From DASUPK01 sp963695675 (GTDB lineage: Bacteria; Actinomycetota; Thermoleophilia; Solirubrobacterales; 70-9): a DNA stretch of 64,000 nucleotides. Position 1 is the stretch's first letter, and each line of letters starts with the position of its first letter. A program made the translations under genes and the position numbers. Below are positions 1-10,062 of this stretch, one piece after another. Location of the stretch: NCBI GenBank assembly GCA_963695675.1, contig CAVOGY010000002.1, positions 310,001 to 374,000 of the forward strand. Direction: 5' to 3'. The notes under the pieces were generated by a model. That model saw only the letters and a program-made list of their open reading frames with translations, was not told the DNA's origin and did not search any database.

Positions 1-1
1 G

Positions 2-667
2 CTGCGGGAGAGAATCGACTACACCGAGGTGGACGGGGTGATCATCTCCCACCTCCACGCCGACCACTTCCTCGACCTCGTCCCGTACTCCTACGCGCTG
101 ACCTACGCGCCCAGGCAGCAGCCAGTACCGGTCCACACCTGGGAGGGGACCGACCACCCCGCCCGTCCCCGGCTGATCGCACCGCCTGGCGCCAGGGAGA
201 CATTCCGCCGGGTGGTCGGAGCTTGGGGCAACGACGACCTGATTGAGAGCGCCTTTCGGATCGAGGAGTACTCGCCGGGGGACCAGGTCGAAATCGGGGA
301 CATCCGAGCGAGCTTCCACCCGGTGCCGCACTTCGTCGAGACCTTCGCCGTCCGGATCAGCGCGGACGGAAGCGGCGAGGTGGTCTACGGCGCCGACACC
401 CGTCCCGGAGACGAGATCGTCGACGCCGCCCGCGGCGCCGACCTGCTGATCATCGAAGGGACCCTTCCCCGCCCGGAGCGCACCGGGATCCGCGGTCACC
501 TCACACCCGAGGAGGCCGGCGAGCATGCCCGCGAGGCGGGCGCCAAGCGAGTCGTGATCACCCACATCTCGGACGAGCTCGGCGACGAATGGGCCCGCAA
601 GGAAGCCGAGCGCGGCTTCGGCGGACCTGTCGAGATCGCCCACGAGGGCGCCACCTACGAGGTCTAG
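2..667 (+). CDS. MBL-fold metal-dependent hydrolase (5' end outside window)
   Basis: The frame is open from base 2 with no start codon, so the N-terminus lies upstream; about 221 residues are visible. The metallo-beta-lactamase motif HLHADH sits near residue 18 of the visible part, followed by a later His (HFVETF), an acidic metal ligand in VVYGADTRPGDE and a C-terminal THIS segment. This order of ligands fits the RNase Z-like/ElaC branch of the fold. The substrate cannot be told from sequence. The TAG stop is the first base triplet of repeat A1. Confidence 0.8.
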   Translation: MRERIDYTEVDGVIISHLHADHFLDLVPYSYALTYAPRQQPVPVHTWEGTDHPARPRLIAPPGARETFRRVVGAWGNDDLIESAFRIEEYSPGDQVEIGDIRASFHPVPHFVETFAVRISADGSGEVVYGADTRPGDEIVDAARGADLLIIEGTLPRPERTGIRGHLTPEEAGEHAREAGAKRVVITHISDELGDEWARKEAERGFGGPVEIAHEGATYEV

Positions 668-737
668 CGGCAGCCAGGCCGCTTCACCGGTTATGTGGGG
701 CGGCCGCTTGCTGCCGCGATCTGGGGGCGAAGCCGGC
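668..737 (+). repeat. Interspersed repeat A, copy A1 (short form)
   Basis: It begins directly at the TAG stop of the MBL gene. It shares with the other A copies the block GCGGC..CCAGGCCGC, the block GGGGCGGCCGCTT, and the terminal GGCGAAGCC hairpin. It lacks the central GAGCGAGGGGCGAAGCCCC hairpin, so it is a deleted form. It lies between two co-oriented genes. Confidence 0.7.
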
Positions 738-754
738 CCATTACTCTTTCTGAC

Positions 755-1210
755 ATGACCCGCCGGCGCGATCCATTCGCAGACTTTGGTCGGATGCAGC
801 GGGAGATGGACGAGCTGCTCGGCGATTTCTGGGATCAGGCCGGGAACCGCCAGCGCCGCCAGGTGGCCGCGTTCGTCCCGCGCGTGGACCTGTACTACTG
901 CGGCGAGAATGGCCCTGAGAAGGCGATCGTCAAGGTGGAGCTGCCCGGGATCGAGCTCGACGCGGTCCACCTCGAGGTACGCGGCCGGGCCCTGGTGATC
1001 AGCGGCGAGCGGCCCGTCCGCGAGACGGAGGGACGCACGTACCAGCAGGTCGAGCTTCCGTCCGGACCATTCCGGCGCATCGTGGAGCTCTCCGTGGACG
1101 TCAGCCCCGAGGAAGCGCAGGCCACCTACGAGGACGGGATCCTCAGGGTCGAGCTGCCGATCCGCGTGCCGGATGCCGCCCGCCAGGTCCCGATCGAGCG
1201 CGCCGAGTAG
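755..1210 (+). CDS. Hsp20/alpha-crystallin family small heat-shock protein
   Basis: 151 residues. An N-terminal amphipathic segment (FADFGRMQREMDELLGDF) precedes an alpha-crystallin domain at about residues 45-145. The domain carries the hallmark pattern of the family: VKVELPGIELDAVHLEV, LVISGERP, and DGILRVELP near the end. It would act as an ATP-independent holdase in the cytoplasm. I chose the ATG at 755 because the in-frame upstream extension is only translated repeat A1. It lies 32 bases before lon, a sensible proteostasis pairing. No clear HspR or CIRCE site is visible upstream. Confidence 0.9.
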   Translation: MTRRRDPFADFGRMQREMDELLGDFWDQAGNRQRRQVAAFVPRVDLYYCGENGPEKAIVKVELPGIELDAVHLEVRGRALVISGERPVRETEGRTYQQVELPSGPFRRIVELSVDVSPEEAQATYEDGILRVELPIRVPDAARQVPIERAE

Positions 1211-1242
1211 GGGACGGGGCGCACGAGGAAGGCGTACTGACA

Positions 1243-3696
1243 ATGGCCGATGTCGAGACTCCGCAGCTCGAGGTGGTGGAGATCCCCGACGTCGAGGAGG
1301 CGGCTCGGAGCACGGAGCCACTACCCGATGCCCTCCCGATCCTCCCCCTGAGGGAGACCGTCACCTATCCGGACACGCTCACCCCGCTCGCGGTGGGGCA
1401 GGAGCGCTCCATCAAGCTGGTCAACGACGTCCTCTCCGACAACCGGCTGCTGGCGATGGTCGCATCCAGGGACCCGGAGAACGACACGCCCGGTCCGGAT
1501 GACCTCTACGGCGTCGGCGTGGCCGGAACCGTCGCACGGATGATGAAGATCCCCGACGGCACCCTGCGGATCCTGGTCCAGGGCTCGGAGCGCATCCGCA
1601 TCCTCGAGTACGTCACCGAGCAGCCGTACCTCGTCGCGCGGATCGAGCCGATGCCGGACGTGCTCGAAGAGTCCACCGAGCTCGAGGCCCTCACCCGCAA
1701 CGTGCAGGGCACTTTCACCCAGATCATCGAGGCGATTCCCTACCTGCCCGAGGAGCTCCAGCTCGCCGTCGCCAACCTCGATGACCCCTCCGCCCTCTCC
1801 CATCTGATCGCCGGGGCGCTTCGCATCTCCACCGAGGAGAAGCAGGAGCTGCTCGAGACCGTGGACGTGACCAAGCGGCTGCGGCGCCTGTCCGAGATCC
1901 TCACCCGCGAGCTCGAGGTGGTCCAACTCGGCTCGAAGATCCAATCCCAGGTCGAGTCCGAGATCGACAAGGGCCAGCGCGAGTACTTCCTGCGCCAGCA
2001 ACTCAAGGCGATCCAGGAGGAGCTCGGCGAGGCCGATGAGCAGCAGGCCGAGATCAACGAGCTCCACCAGCGGATCGAGGAGGCCGGCCTGCCGGAGGAG
2101 GCGCAGAAGGCCGCCGAACGGGAGCTTTCCCGGCTCGAGAAGCTGCCGCCGGTCGCCGCCGAGTACGGGGTGATCCGCACCTACCTCGAGTGGCTCGTCG
2201 ATCTCCCCTGGTCGAAGGAAACCGAGGACGACCTCGACATCGGCCACGCTCGCAAAGTCCTCGACGAGGACCACTATGACCTCGAGGAGGTCAAGGACCG
2301 GATCCTCGAGTACCTGGCCGTCCGCAAGCTGAACCCGGAGTCGCCGGGACCGATCCTCTGCTTCGTCGGGCCGCCAGGTGTCGGGAAGACCAGCCTCGGT
2401 CGCTCGATCGCCCGTGCGCTGGGCCGGAAGTTCGAGCGGATCTCGGTCGGCGGCGTCCGCGACGAGGCGGAGATCCGCGGCCACCGCCGCACCTACATCG
2501 GCGCGCTGCCCGGCACGATCATCCGAGCGGTGCGGGACGCCGGCACCAAGAACCCCGTTTTCATGATCGACGAGATCGACAAGATGGGCGCGGACTTCCG
2601 CGGGGACCCGTCCAGCGCGATGCTCGAGGTGCTCGACCCGGCACAGAACTCCACCTTCCGGGACCACTACCTCGACCTCCCGTTCGATCTCTCCGAGGTC
2701 CTCTTCATCGCGACGGGGAACATCCTCGACGCGGTCCCGCCTCCACTGCAGGACCGGATGGAGGTCATCCAACTCGCCGGCTACACGGTCGAGGAGAAGC
2801 TTCACATCGCCAAGCGATATTTGGTCCCCCGCCAGCTCGAGGCGAACGGACTCAAGGCCTCGCAGATCGAGTTCTCCGATTCGGCCCTGCGGGCGATCAT
2901 CGACGAGTACACGCGGGAGGCGGGGGTCCGCAATCTGGAGCGCCAGATCGGCACGATCTGCCGCAAGGTCGCCCGCCAGGTCGCTGAGGGGACCGTCGAG
3001 GGCAAGGTGCGCATCTCAGCCAAGCGCGCCCGGGAGCTGCTCGGCAAGCGACGCTTCTTCTCGGAGCAGCGCCGCCGGACGAAGGACGCTGGTGTCGCGA
3101 CCGGGCTCGCCTGGACGCCGGTCGGCGGCGAGGTCCTCTTCGTCGAGGCGACCGCGGTCCCCGGCTCGGGAAACCTGACGATCACCGGCCAGCTCGGCGA
3201 GGTGATGAAGGAGTCAGCGCAGGCGGCACTCTCGTGGGTGCGGGCACACGCGAAGGAGCTGGCTCCGGATCTGCCGGACGACTGGTTCGCCAACCACGAC
3301 ATCCACGTCCACGTACCCGCCGGCGCGGTGCCGAAGGACGGTCCGTCGGCGGGAGTAGCGATGACCACCGCGCTCGCCTCTCTGATCAGCAATCGTCCGG
3401 TGCGCAACGACGTGGCGATGACCGGCGAGATCACGCTGACGGGCCAGGTCCTGCCGATCGGCGGCCTGAAGGAGAAGTCGCTCGCGGCCCAGCGAGCGGG
3501 CATCAAGCAGGTGATCGTCCCGGACCGCAACGAGGGCGACGTGGAGGAGATCTCCGAGCAGGAGCGCGAGGGTCTCGAGTTCGTCTACGCCGACGACATC
3601 GGCGATGTGCTCGGTGTTGCTCTGGAGAGGGATGGGGGGGCGTCCAGCCGTGCACGGGACGGAAAGCCTGCCAGCCGCGCGAGCGCGCGTCCATAA
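1243..3696 (+). CDS. lon: ATP-dependent protease La (Lon), copy 1
   Basis: 817 residues, full length for LonA. An N-terminal LON substrate-binding domain (ILPLRETVTYPDTLTPL) is followed by a coiled-coil region. The AAA+ module has Walker A GPPGVGKT at about 376-383 and Walker B VFMIDEID. The C-terminal protease domain has catalytic Ser702 in KDGPSAG and Lys745 in GGLKEK. It degrades damaged and regulatory proteins in the cytoplasm. The ATG at 1243 has AGGAAGG upstream. The last about 20 residues (after ALERDGG) are a low-complexity tail. It is one of two lon genes in the window, the other being divergent at 4654-6942. Confidence 0.97.
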   Translation: MADVETPQLEVVEIPDVEEAARSTEPLPDALPILPLRETVTYPDTLTPLAVGQERSIKLVNDVLSDNRLLAMVASRDPENDTPGPDDLYGVGVAGTVARMMKIPDGTLRILVQGSERIRILEYVTEQPYLVARIEPMPDVLEESTELEALTRNVQGTFTQIIEAIPYLPEELQLAVANLDDPSALSHLIAGALRISTEEKQELLETVDVTKRLRRLSEILTRELEVVQLGSKIQSQVESEIDKGQREYFLRQQLKAIQEELGEADEQQAEINELHQRIEEAGLPEEAQKAAERELSRLEKLPPVAAEYGVIRTYLEWLVDLPWSKETEDDLDIGHARKVLDEDHYDLEEVKDRILEYLAVRKLNPESPGPILCFVGPPGVGKTSLGRSIARALGRKFERISVGGVRDEAEIRGHRRTYIGALPGTIIRAVRDAGTKNPVFMIDEIDKMGADFRGDPSSAMLEVLDPAQNSTFRDHYLDLPFDLSEVLFIATGNILDAVPPPLQDRMEVIQLAGYTVEEKLHIAKRYLVPRQLEANGLKASQIEFSDSALRAIIDEYTREAGVRNLERQIGTICRKVARQVAEGTVEGKVRISAKRARELLGKRRFFSEQRRRTKDAGVATGLAWTPVGGEVLFVEATAVPGSGNLTITGQLGEVMKESAQAALSWVRAHAKELAPDLPDDWFANHDIHVHVPAGAVPKDGPSAGVAMTTALASLISNRPVRNDVAMTGEITLTGQVLPIGGLKEKSLAAQRAGIKQVIVPDRNEGDVEEISEQEREGLEFVYADDIGDVLGVALERDGGASSRARDGKPASRASARP

Positions 3697-3786
3697 GAGA
3701 TGCAGCCGCGAAGCGAGCGGGGCGACGCGAAGTCAGATCCAGGGTAATCTCTCCGTTGCACCCTGGAAAACGATCTGAGGAGACCC

Positions 3787-4236
3787 ATGGGGGCACAAAC
3801 CAGAAGCGCGAAAGCCGGAGATGCCGCCAGGTCGGTCGCGTCCAACCCGTACGTGCGGCGGCTCATCGAGGACGCGGAGCTTCGCGAGAACATCCGCGTT
3901 GCATTCGAAGCGGCAAAGGGCGCGTACGGGCGGGTGTCCAACGGCAAGGGCCCAGCGAAGGCCCTGATGGACGACAAGAAGGTTCATCGCGATCTCCGCG
4001 TGGCGGCCGAGTCGCTTCGGGACGCTTCACAGCAACTGCGCGGCCGCAGCACCCGCCGCCGGTTTGGGCTTGGAAAGGCCCTGCTCGTGGGCATCCTCGG
4101 TGCGGCCTTGGTGCTGATCCTGAGCGAGGATGCGCGCAACTTCGTGCTGGACAAGCTGTTCGGAGCCGAGGAAGAGTTCGAGTACACCTCGACCACCACC
4201 ATGGCGGCGGACACCGAGAGCGTCCCCAGCGCCTGA
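3787..4236 (+). CDS. Hypothetical single-span membrane protein
   Basis: 149 residues, not recognised. Residues 1-95 are polar and helical, rich in Ala, Arg and Lys. One strong hydrophobic segment (ALLVGILGAALVLILS) lies at about residues 98-113. A short acidic, Thr-rich tail (EEEFEYTSTTTM) follows. It looks like a cytoplasmic helical domain anchored in the membrane. A CTGAGGAGA box lies just before the ATG. It stands alone, 90 bases after lon, and is closed by a strong terminator. Confidence 0.7.
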   Translation: MGAQTRSAKAGDAARSVASNPYVRRLIEDAELRENIRVAFEAAKGAYGRVSNGKGPAKALMDDKKVHRDLRVAAESLRDASQQLRGRSTRRRFGLGKALLVGILGAALVLILSEDARNFVLDKLFGAEEEFEYTSTTTMAADTESVPSA

Positions 4237-4260
4237 CCGAGAGCATCACCGGCTTTGATC

Positions 4261-4283
4261 GAGGGCGCTCCGGCGCCCTCTTT
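4261..4283 (+). terminator. Intrinsic terminator after the 3787-4236 gene
   Basis: A perfect stem GAGGGCGC/GCGCCCTC with a TCCG loop is followed by TTT. It sits 24 bases after the stop codon. Confidence 0.75.
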
Positions 4284-4308
4284 CATGAGGGCGCCCGGTT
4301 GGTGCTGA

Positions 4309-4332
4309 GGCGCCCTCACTTGTGAGGGCGCC
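4309..4332. terminator. Second hairpin between convergent genes
   Basis: A perfect 11-bp stem GGCGCCCTCAC/GTGAGGGCGCC with a two-base loop lies between the plus-strand gene ending at 4236 and the minus-strand regulator ending at 4359. It has no long T tract on either side. It is probably part of a two-sided termination region. Confidence 0.5.
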
Positions 4333-4358
4333 AAAGATGCCCTGTGCGACCCTCTCAG

Positions 4359-4653
4359 TCAGCGCCTCGGCTGCAGCAGCCCGGAGACCGCGGCCGCGAT
4401 GCGCTTGCCCTTCGTGGTCAGCCGATACTCCGCGTGCGGCGGACGGCCCGAGACGAGCTCCCGCTCGACGATCTCGGCGGCCTCGAGGCGCTCGAGCCGC
4501 TCCGAGAGCGTCGTGGGCGAGATCCCGGGGAGGGACTGGCGGAACTCGTTGAAACGGACAGCGCCGCTGGCGCAGGCATAGATCGTGCCCAGCGTCCAGC
4601 GGCGCTCCAATAGTTCGGCGACCGAGCGGAGCTCGGAGGGAACCGGCGCGCAG

Positions 4654-4673
<20 letters not shown>
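4359..4673 (-). CDS. HxlR-family winged-helix transcriptional regulator
   Basis: 104 residues, the usual HxlR size. It has the family pattern: LLERRWTLGTIYAC (first helix), FNEFRQSLPGISPTTLSERLERLEAAEIVERE (recognition helix and wing entry) and YRLTTKGKRI (wing). Three N-terminal cysteines (C5, C8 in RCRSC and C... in CAP) could be redox or metal ligands, since some HxlR proteins sense thiol stress; that is inference. Its start lies inside the 3' end of lon2 (20-base overlap), so both are translated from one message. Confidence 0.85.
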
Positions 4674-6942
<2,269 letters not shown>

Positions 6943-6957
6943 GGCAGGTCCAATTTC

Positions 6958-6970
6958 TGTAGTTACTACA
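6958..6970. promoter_or_regulatory. Palindromic operator upstream of lon2-hxlR
   Basis: TGTAGT-T-ACTACA is a perfect 6-1-6 inverted repeat in an AT-rich island, 15 bases upstream of the lon2 start. On the minus strand TATCCT/TATAGA boxes lie directly upstream of it, so it would overlap the transcription start or 5' leader. The likely ligand is the HxlR protein encoded in the same operon (inference). Confidence 0.6.
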
Positions 6971-7045
6971 TCTATAGGATAGCCAAGTCATACGAGCGGC
7001 GAGGCCCGCGGTGGAGCCGTACTGCCCTTTCGTTAGGGTCAGCGG

Positions 7046-7747
7046 ATGGCTAGCGTCCATCTGCTGTTGCCGGCCCAGCGCTACGTCTTCGCCGTTTCGG
7101 ACGGCGAGGCCGAGGCGGTGACCGTCGACAGCTCGGCGGAGGGGTTCCAGCGCTACAAGTCTCTGCAGCAGGGCGGCCGCACGGCGGGGATGGTCGCGTT
7201 CCCGAACACGCTGCTGATCCGAGGGGAGAAGGACTACCTCGTCGATCCGGGGCTGATCATGCAGGGCGCGCCCGTGATCGGCGCGCTCGAGGAGCTCGGC
7301 GTCGACCCCGGCGACGTCAAGGACGTGATCCTCACCCACCTTCACTTCGACCACGCCGAGGGCCTCGCGGGCTGGCCGATGCGGCGCACCTACGTCCACC
7401 GGCTCGAGACAGAGGCGCCGTACGCCCAGCTGGTCTCGGGCGTACTCGAGATGGCGAACCTCGAGGTCCTGGAAGGGGAGGAGGGCGAGATCGAGCCCGG
7501 GCTGAGCTGGATCCGGACCCCGGGGCACAGCGACGGCCTGATCTCCCTGCTCGTCGATACGGACGACGGGCTCGTCGTGATCGCCTCGGACTGCGTCGGC
7601 CCGCTGCCCGAGTATTTCGATCGGATGGAGCTCCCGCAGGACTTCGGACCGGAGCGCGATGAGCTGCTGCGCCAGTGGAAGCGCATTCGAGACCTCGATC
7701 CCGCCGTCGTGATCCCCGGGCACAACCCGCCCGTGAGGCTGCGCTAG
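7046..7747 (+). CDS. MBL-fold metallo-hydrolase
   Basis: 233 residues. The metal motif HLHFDHAEG is near residue 98. A second His lies in TPGHSDG, an Asp ligand in VVIASDCVG and the last His in IPGHNPP. This full set of ligands indicates an active glyoxalase II/lactonase-type hydrolase. The N-terminal part resembles quorum-quenching lactonase-like proteins (NTLLIRGEKDYLVDPG), but the substrate is not determinable. It is divergent from lon2, with a 100-base gap holding the lon2 operator. Confidence 0.85.
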   Translation: MASVHLLLPAQRYVFAVSDGEAEAVTVDSSAEGFQRYKSLQQGGRTAGMVAFPNTLLIRGEKDYLVDPGLIMQGAPVIGALEELGVDPGDVKDVILTHLHFDHAEGLAGWPMRRTYVHRLETEAPYAQLVSGVLEMANLEVLEGEEGEIEPGLSWIRTPGHSDGLISLLVDTDDGLVVIASDCVGPLPEYFDRMELPQDFGPERDELLRQWKRIRDLDPAVVIPGHNPPVRLR

Positions 7748-7840
7748 ATGCATCGGATCGGTCAGCTGTCCAGCCAGCCAACGCCTTAGAGTTGTGCGAG
7801 GGTGCGGCGGAGGCGAAGCTGAGCAGCAACCCGATTAGTG

Positions 7841-8443
7841 ATGGAGGCCACCAAGACACGCGAGCTGAGTGGGGAGAAGGCCCAGCGGATCGTCGAGGCC
7901 ATGCGCTCCAGCGTCGCCCGCCGCGGCATCGCCGGCTCCACCTTCGAGCACGTCGCCCGCGAGGCGGGCGTCAGCCGGGGGTTGCTCCACTACTACTTCG
8001 GCACCAAAGAGGCCCTGCTGGTCGAGGTCGTCCGCCGCGACACCGAGCACCGCATCGCCCGGTTGGACGAGCCGCTGGGCACGGCTCAATCGGTCGACGA
8101 GCTGCTGGAGATCCTGGTCGCCGACCTCGAGGACTCGATTCAGAACGAACCCGGCTTCTGGGTTCTGCTCTTCGACCTGTTCACGGCGGGTCGGCGCAAC
8201 CCGGAGATCCTGCGGGAGGTGGGGGAGCTCTTCAACCGGACGCGTGCCCACGTCGCGGACATCCTCCGAGCAAAGCAGGCCGAGGGCGTGATCTCGCCCC
8301 GGCTCGATCTGGACGCAGTGGTGGCACTCCTTTTCGCCATGGCAGACGGGATCGCGCTGCAGGTCCTCTCCGACCCGGACCGCGACCACACCGATGTGAT
8401 CGACGCGGGAACGCAGGCAGCCCGGCACCTGTTGGCCGGCTAG
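7841..8443 (+). CDS. TetR-family transcriptional regulator
   Basis: About 200 residues. The N-terminal TetR helix-turn-helix is clear: IVEAMRSSVARRGIAGSTFEHVAREAGVSRG then LLHYYFGTKEALL. The C-terminal ligand-binding helices resemble the AcrR-type TetR_C domain. A GTG at 7838 is an alternative start; the ATG at 7841 is preferred. The next gene, a tandem-hotdog thioesterase, is co-oriented and is the likeliest target. The stop TAG at 8441 is also the edge of repeat A2. Confidence 0.88.
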   Translation: MEATKTRELSGEKAQRIVEAMRSSVARRGIAGSTFEHVAREAGVSRGLLHYYFGTKEALLVEVVRRDTEHRIARLDEPLGTAQSVDELLEILVADLEDSIQNEPGFWVLLFDLFTAGRRNPEILREVGELFNRTRAHVADILRAKQAEGVISPRLDLDAVVALLFAMADGIALQVLSDPDRDHTDVIDAGTQAARHLLAG

Positions 8444-8537
8444 CGGCCACCAGGCCGCTCCACTTTGAGCGAGGGCGAAGCCCGAGCGGTTGTGTGGGGG
8501 CGGCCGCTCGTGGTCGCGACTTGATGGCGAAGCCGTC
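8442..8537 (+). repeat. Interspersed repeat A, copy A2 (full length)
   Basis: It begins inside the TAG stop of the TetR gene with GCGGCCACCAGGCCGC. The hairpin GGGC-GAA-GCCC, the block GCGGCCGCTCGTGGTCGC and the terminal GATGGCGAAGCCGTC hairpin follow. It is about 90% identical to A5 at 22383 by eye. Confidence 0.85.
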
Positions 8538-8544
8538 AACCAGA

Positions 8545-9651
8545 ATGCATCCAATGATCTGGCAGGAGTCCGCCAAGGGTGGATACCCGGACCCGGCGTT
8601 CCTCGGCCTGGCCGGGATCGAGCGTGTCAACGCCGGGCGCCGGGGCCTGATCCCAAGCTCGCCGATGGGCTACCTGACCGAGCTCAGGCTGACTGAGGCC
8701 TCGCGCGGCTATTCGACCTTCACGATGCCCGCCTCCCCCTGGTTCTCCAACTCCTCGGGCCTGATCTCAGGCGGCGTGCTGGCGCTGATCGGGGACGCAG
8801 CGCTTGGCTCGGTGGTGCACGCGGACGTCGGTCCCGGTCAGGCGATGACGACGGCGGAGCTGTCGCTGACCTTGATGCGGCCGGTCCTGCCCTCTGCGGG
8901 CGCCACGATCACCGGGTCGGGCCAGCTGATCCATCGAGGACGGTCGTTGGGTGTCTCGGAGGCCTTCCTCTACGACGACGAGGATGAGCTGATCGCCCAC
9001 GGGACCACGCGCTGCACGATCTTTCCCCCGGTCGATCCGATCCCGGAGCCGCCGGCGGAGCCACCGGTCGTCATCGAAGAACCACCAGGCAGCCGGCCGG
9101 ACGACCCGCTGCGCCGCCCGGTCGAGGGAGAGGCGCTCCCCCAAGGGGAATTCGCACGGCGCAGTGGCCTCGAGGTCCTTCATGCGCTGATCGCGGGCGA
9201 GCTGCCGCGCCCCCCGCTCCATCACCTCACTGGCCTCGCGCTGACTGACGCCACCGAGGGGAAGACCGTGGGCGTTCTGCCATGCAGCAAGTGGTTGTCC
9301 ACCTCCGCGGGGACGGTGCAGGGCGGGTTCACGGCGATGCTCGCGGAGTTCGCGATGACCTCGGCGGCGTTCAGTACCGCGCCGGCCGACACCGCCGTGG
9401 CGACCCTCGACTTCAAGGTCAACTACCTGCGGCCGGTGTTCCCCGACGGGAGTGAGATGACCGCCCGCGCCCGCGTCCTGCACCGAGGCCGCACCCTGGT
9501 GATCGCCGCCGCGGAGCTCACGAACGCCGAGGGCAAGCAGGTTGCCCTCGCCACGGGCTCGTCGATGTACCTGCCCGGCAGGCCGGCGAACCTGGTCGGA
9601 GTCGAGCTCGGCTCGGGCTCCTCGGATCCGGAGGACGATCCGGGGTCCTGA
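8545..9651 (+). CDS. Tandem-hotdog acyl-CoA thioesterase (PaaI-like, two 4HBT domains)
   Basis: 368 residues from the ATG at 8545; the in-frame ATG at 8524 lies in repeat A2. Two hotdog domains are visible. The first spans about residues 25-160 (SGLISGGVLALIGDAALGS, then LTLMRPVLP). The second spans about 215-355 (GTVQGGFTAMLAEFAMTSA, then LDFKVNYLRPVFPDGSEMTA and GRTLVIAAAEL). Each has the G-G-x-x-A/x helix and the following LxFKVNYLRPV strand seen in PaaI-type thioesterases. It would hydrolyse acyl- or aryl-acyl-CoA esters in the cytoplasm. A Pro-rich linker joins the domains. It is probably regulated by the upstream TetR protein (inference). Confidence 0.8.
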   Translation: MHPMIWQESAKGGYPDPAFLGLAGIERVNAGRRGLIPSSPMGYLTELRLTEASRGYSTFTMPASPWFSNSSGLISGGVLALIGDAALGSVVHADVGPGQAMTTAELSLTLMRPVLPSAGATITGSGQLIHRGRSLGVSEAFLYDDEDELIAHGTTRCTIFPPVDPIPEPPAEPPVVIEEPPGSRPDDPLRRPVEGEALPQGEFARRSGLEVLHALIAGELPRPPLHHLTGLALTDATEGKTVGVLPCSKWLSTSAGTVQGGFTAMLAEFAMTSAAFSTAPADTAVATLDFKVNYLRPVFPDGSEMTARARVLHRGRTLVIAAAELTNAEGKQVALATGSSMYLPGRPANLVGVELGSGSSDPEDDPGS

Positions 9652-9688
9652 TCTGGATCGCCACCATCGCTCGCGCTACAGTCGCGCC

Positions 9689-10060
9689 GTGGGCTTCCTG
9701 AGGAGAAAGGACGAGCGGGCGATCCCGGAGCCCGGGACCCCCGAGTTCGAGGAGGCCGTGCAGGGGTCGGCGATCCACGACTCGCAGAGCGTCTCGATGG
9801 GTGAGCCTGGCTGGACCGAACCCTTCTCGTCCGAGACGATCGACCTTCGCGGCACCGACAAGCAGGATGAGGTCGAGGAAGTGCTGCGAGAGCACGGCAT
9901 CGACCCTGACAAGAAGGGCCAGACGATCGACGCCTCGAAGTTTCCGGGGCTGCGGAAGGCGCTCCTCTCGGTTCTGGTGCGGCAGGTTCCGAACGCGGGC
10001 GGGATCGACGGCGGGATCTCAACCCGCAAGGAGCCCCCGCCGGAACCCTCAGACGAGTAG
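9689..10060 (+). CDS. Hypothetical protein
   Basis: 123 residues from a GTG start, not recognised. It is hydrophilic with no membrane segment. The middle part has a regular acidic helix (TDKQDEVEEVLREHGIDPDKKGQTID) followed by FPGLRKALLSVLVRQ; the ends are Pro/Glu rich. Codon use matches its neighbours. It ends two bases from the stop of the convergent di-iron oxygenase gene. Confidence 0.6.
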   Translation: MGFLRRKDERAIPEPGTPEFEEAVQGSAIHDSQSVSMGEPGWTEPFSSETIDLRGTDKQDEVEEVLREHGIDPDKKGQTIDASKFPGLRKALLSVLVRQVPNAGGIDGGISTRKEPPPEPSDE

Positions 10061-10062
10061 CG

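Noticed and set aside
695..754. Extended N-terminus for Hsp20 from 695
   Set aside because: The extra codons translate repeat A1 and have no homology to the family; the ATG at 755 gives a normal Hsp20.
1321..2805. Long minus-strand open frame (494 codons) inside lon
   Set aside because: It mirrors lon codons in a high-GC gene; composition is Leu/Asp/Gly-rich shadow sequence without domain signs.
4255..4340. GAGGGCGC hairpins after the 3787 gene as further copies of element B
   Set aside because: The stems are simple perfect palindromes and lack the GATGCGAGGG and ACCCGTTTGATG flanks; a terminator explains them.
7769..7780. CCAGCCAGCCA shared with 62615-62627 as a common regulatory site
   Set aside because: A short, GC-rich simple repeat likely to occur by chance; no flanking similarity strong enough.
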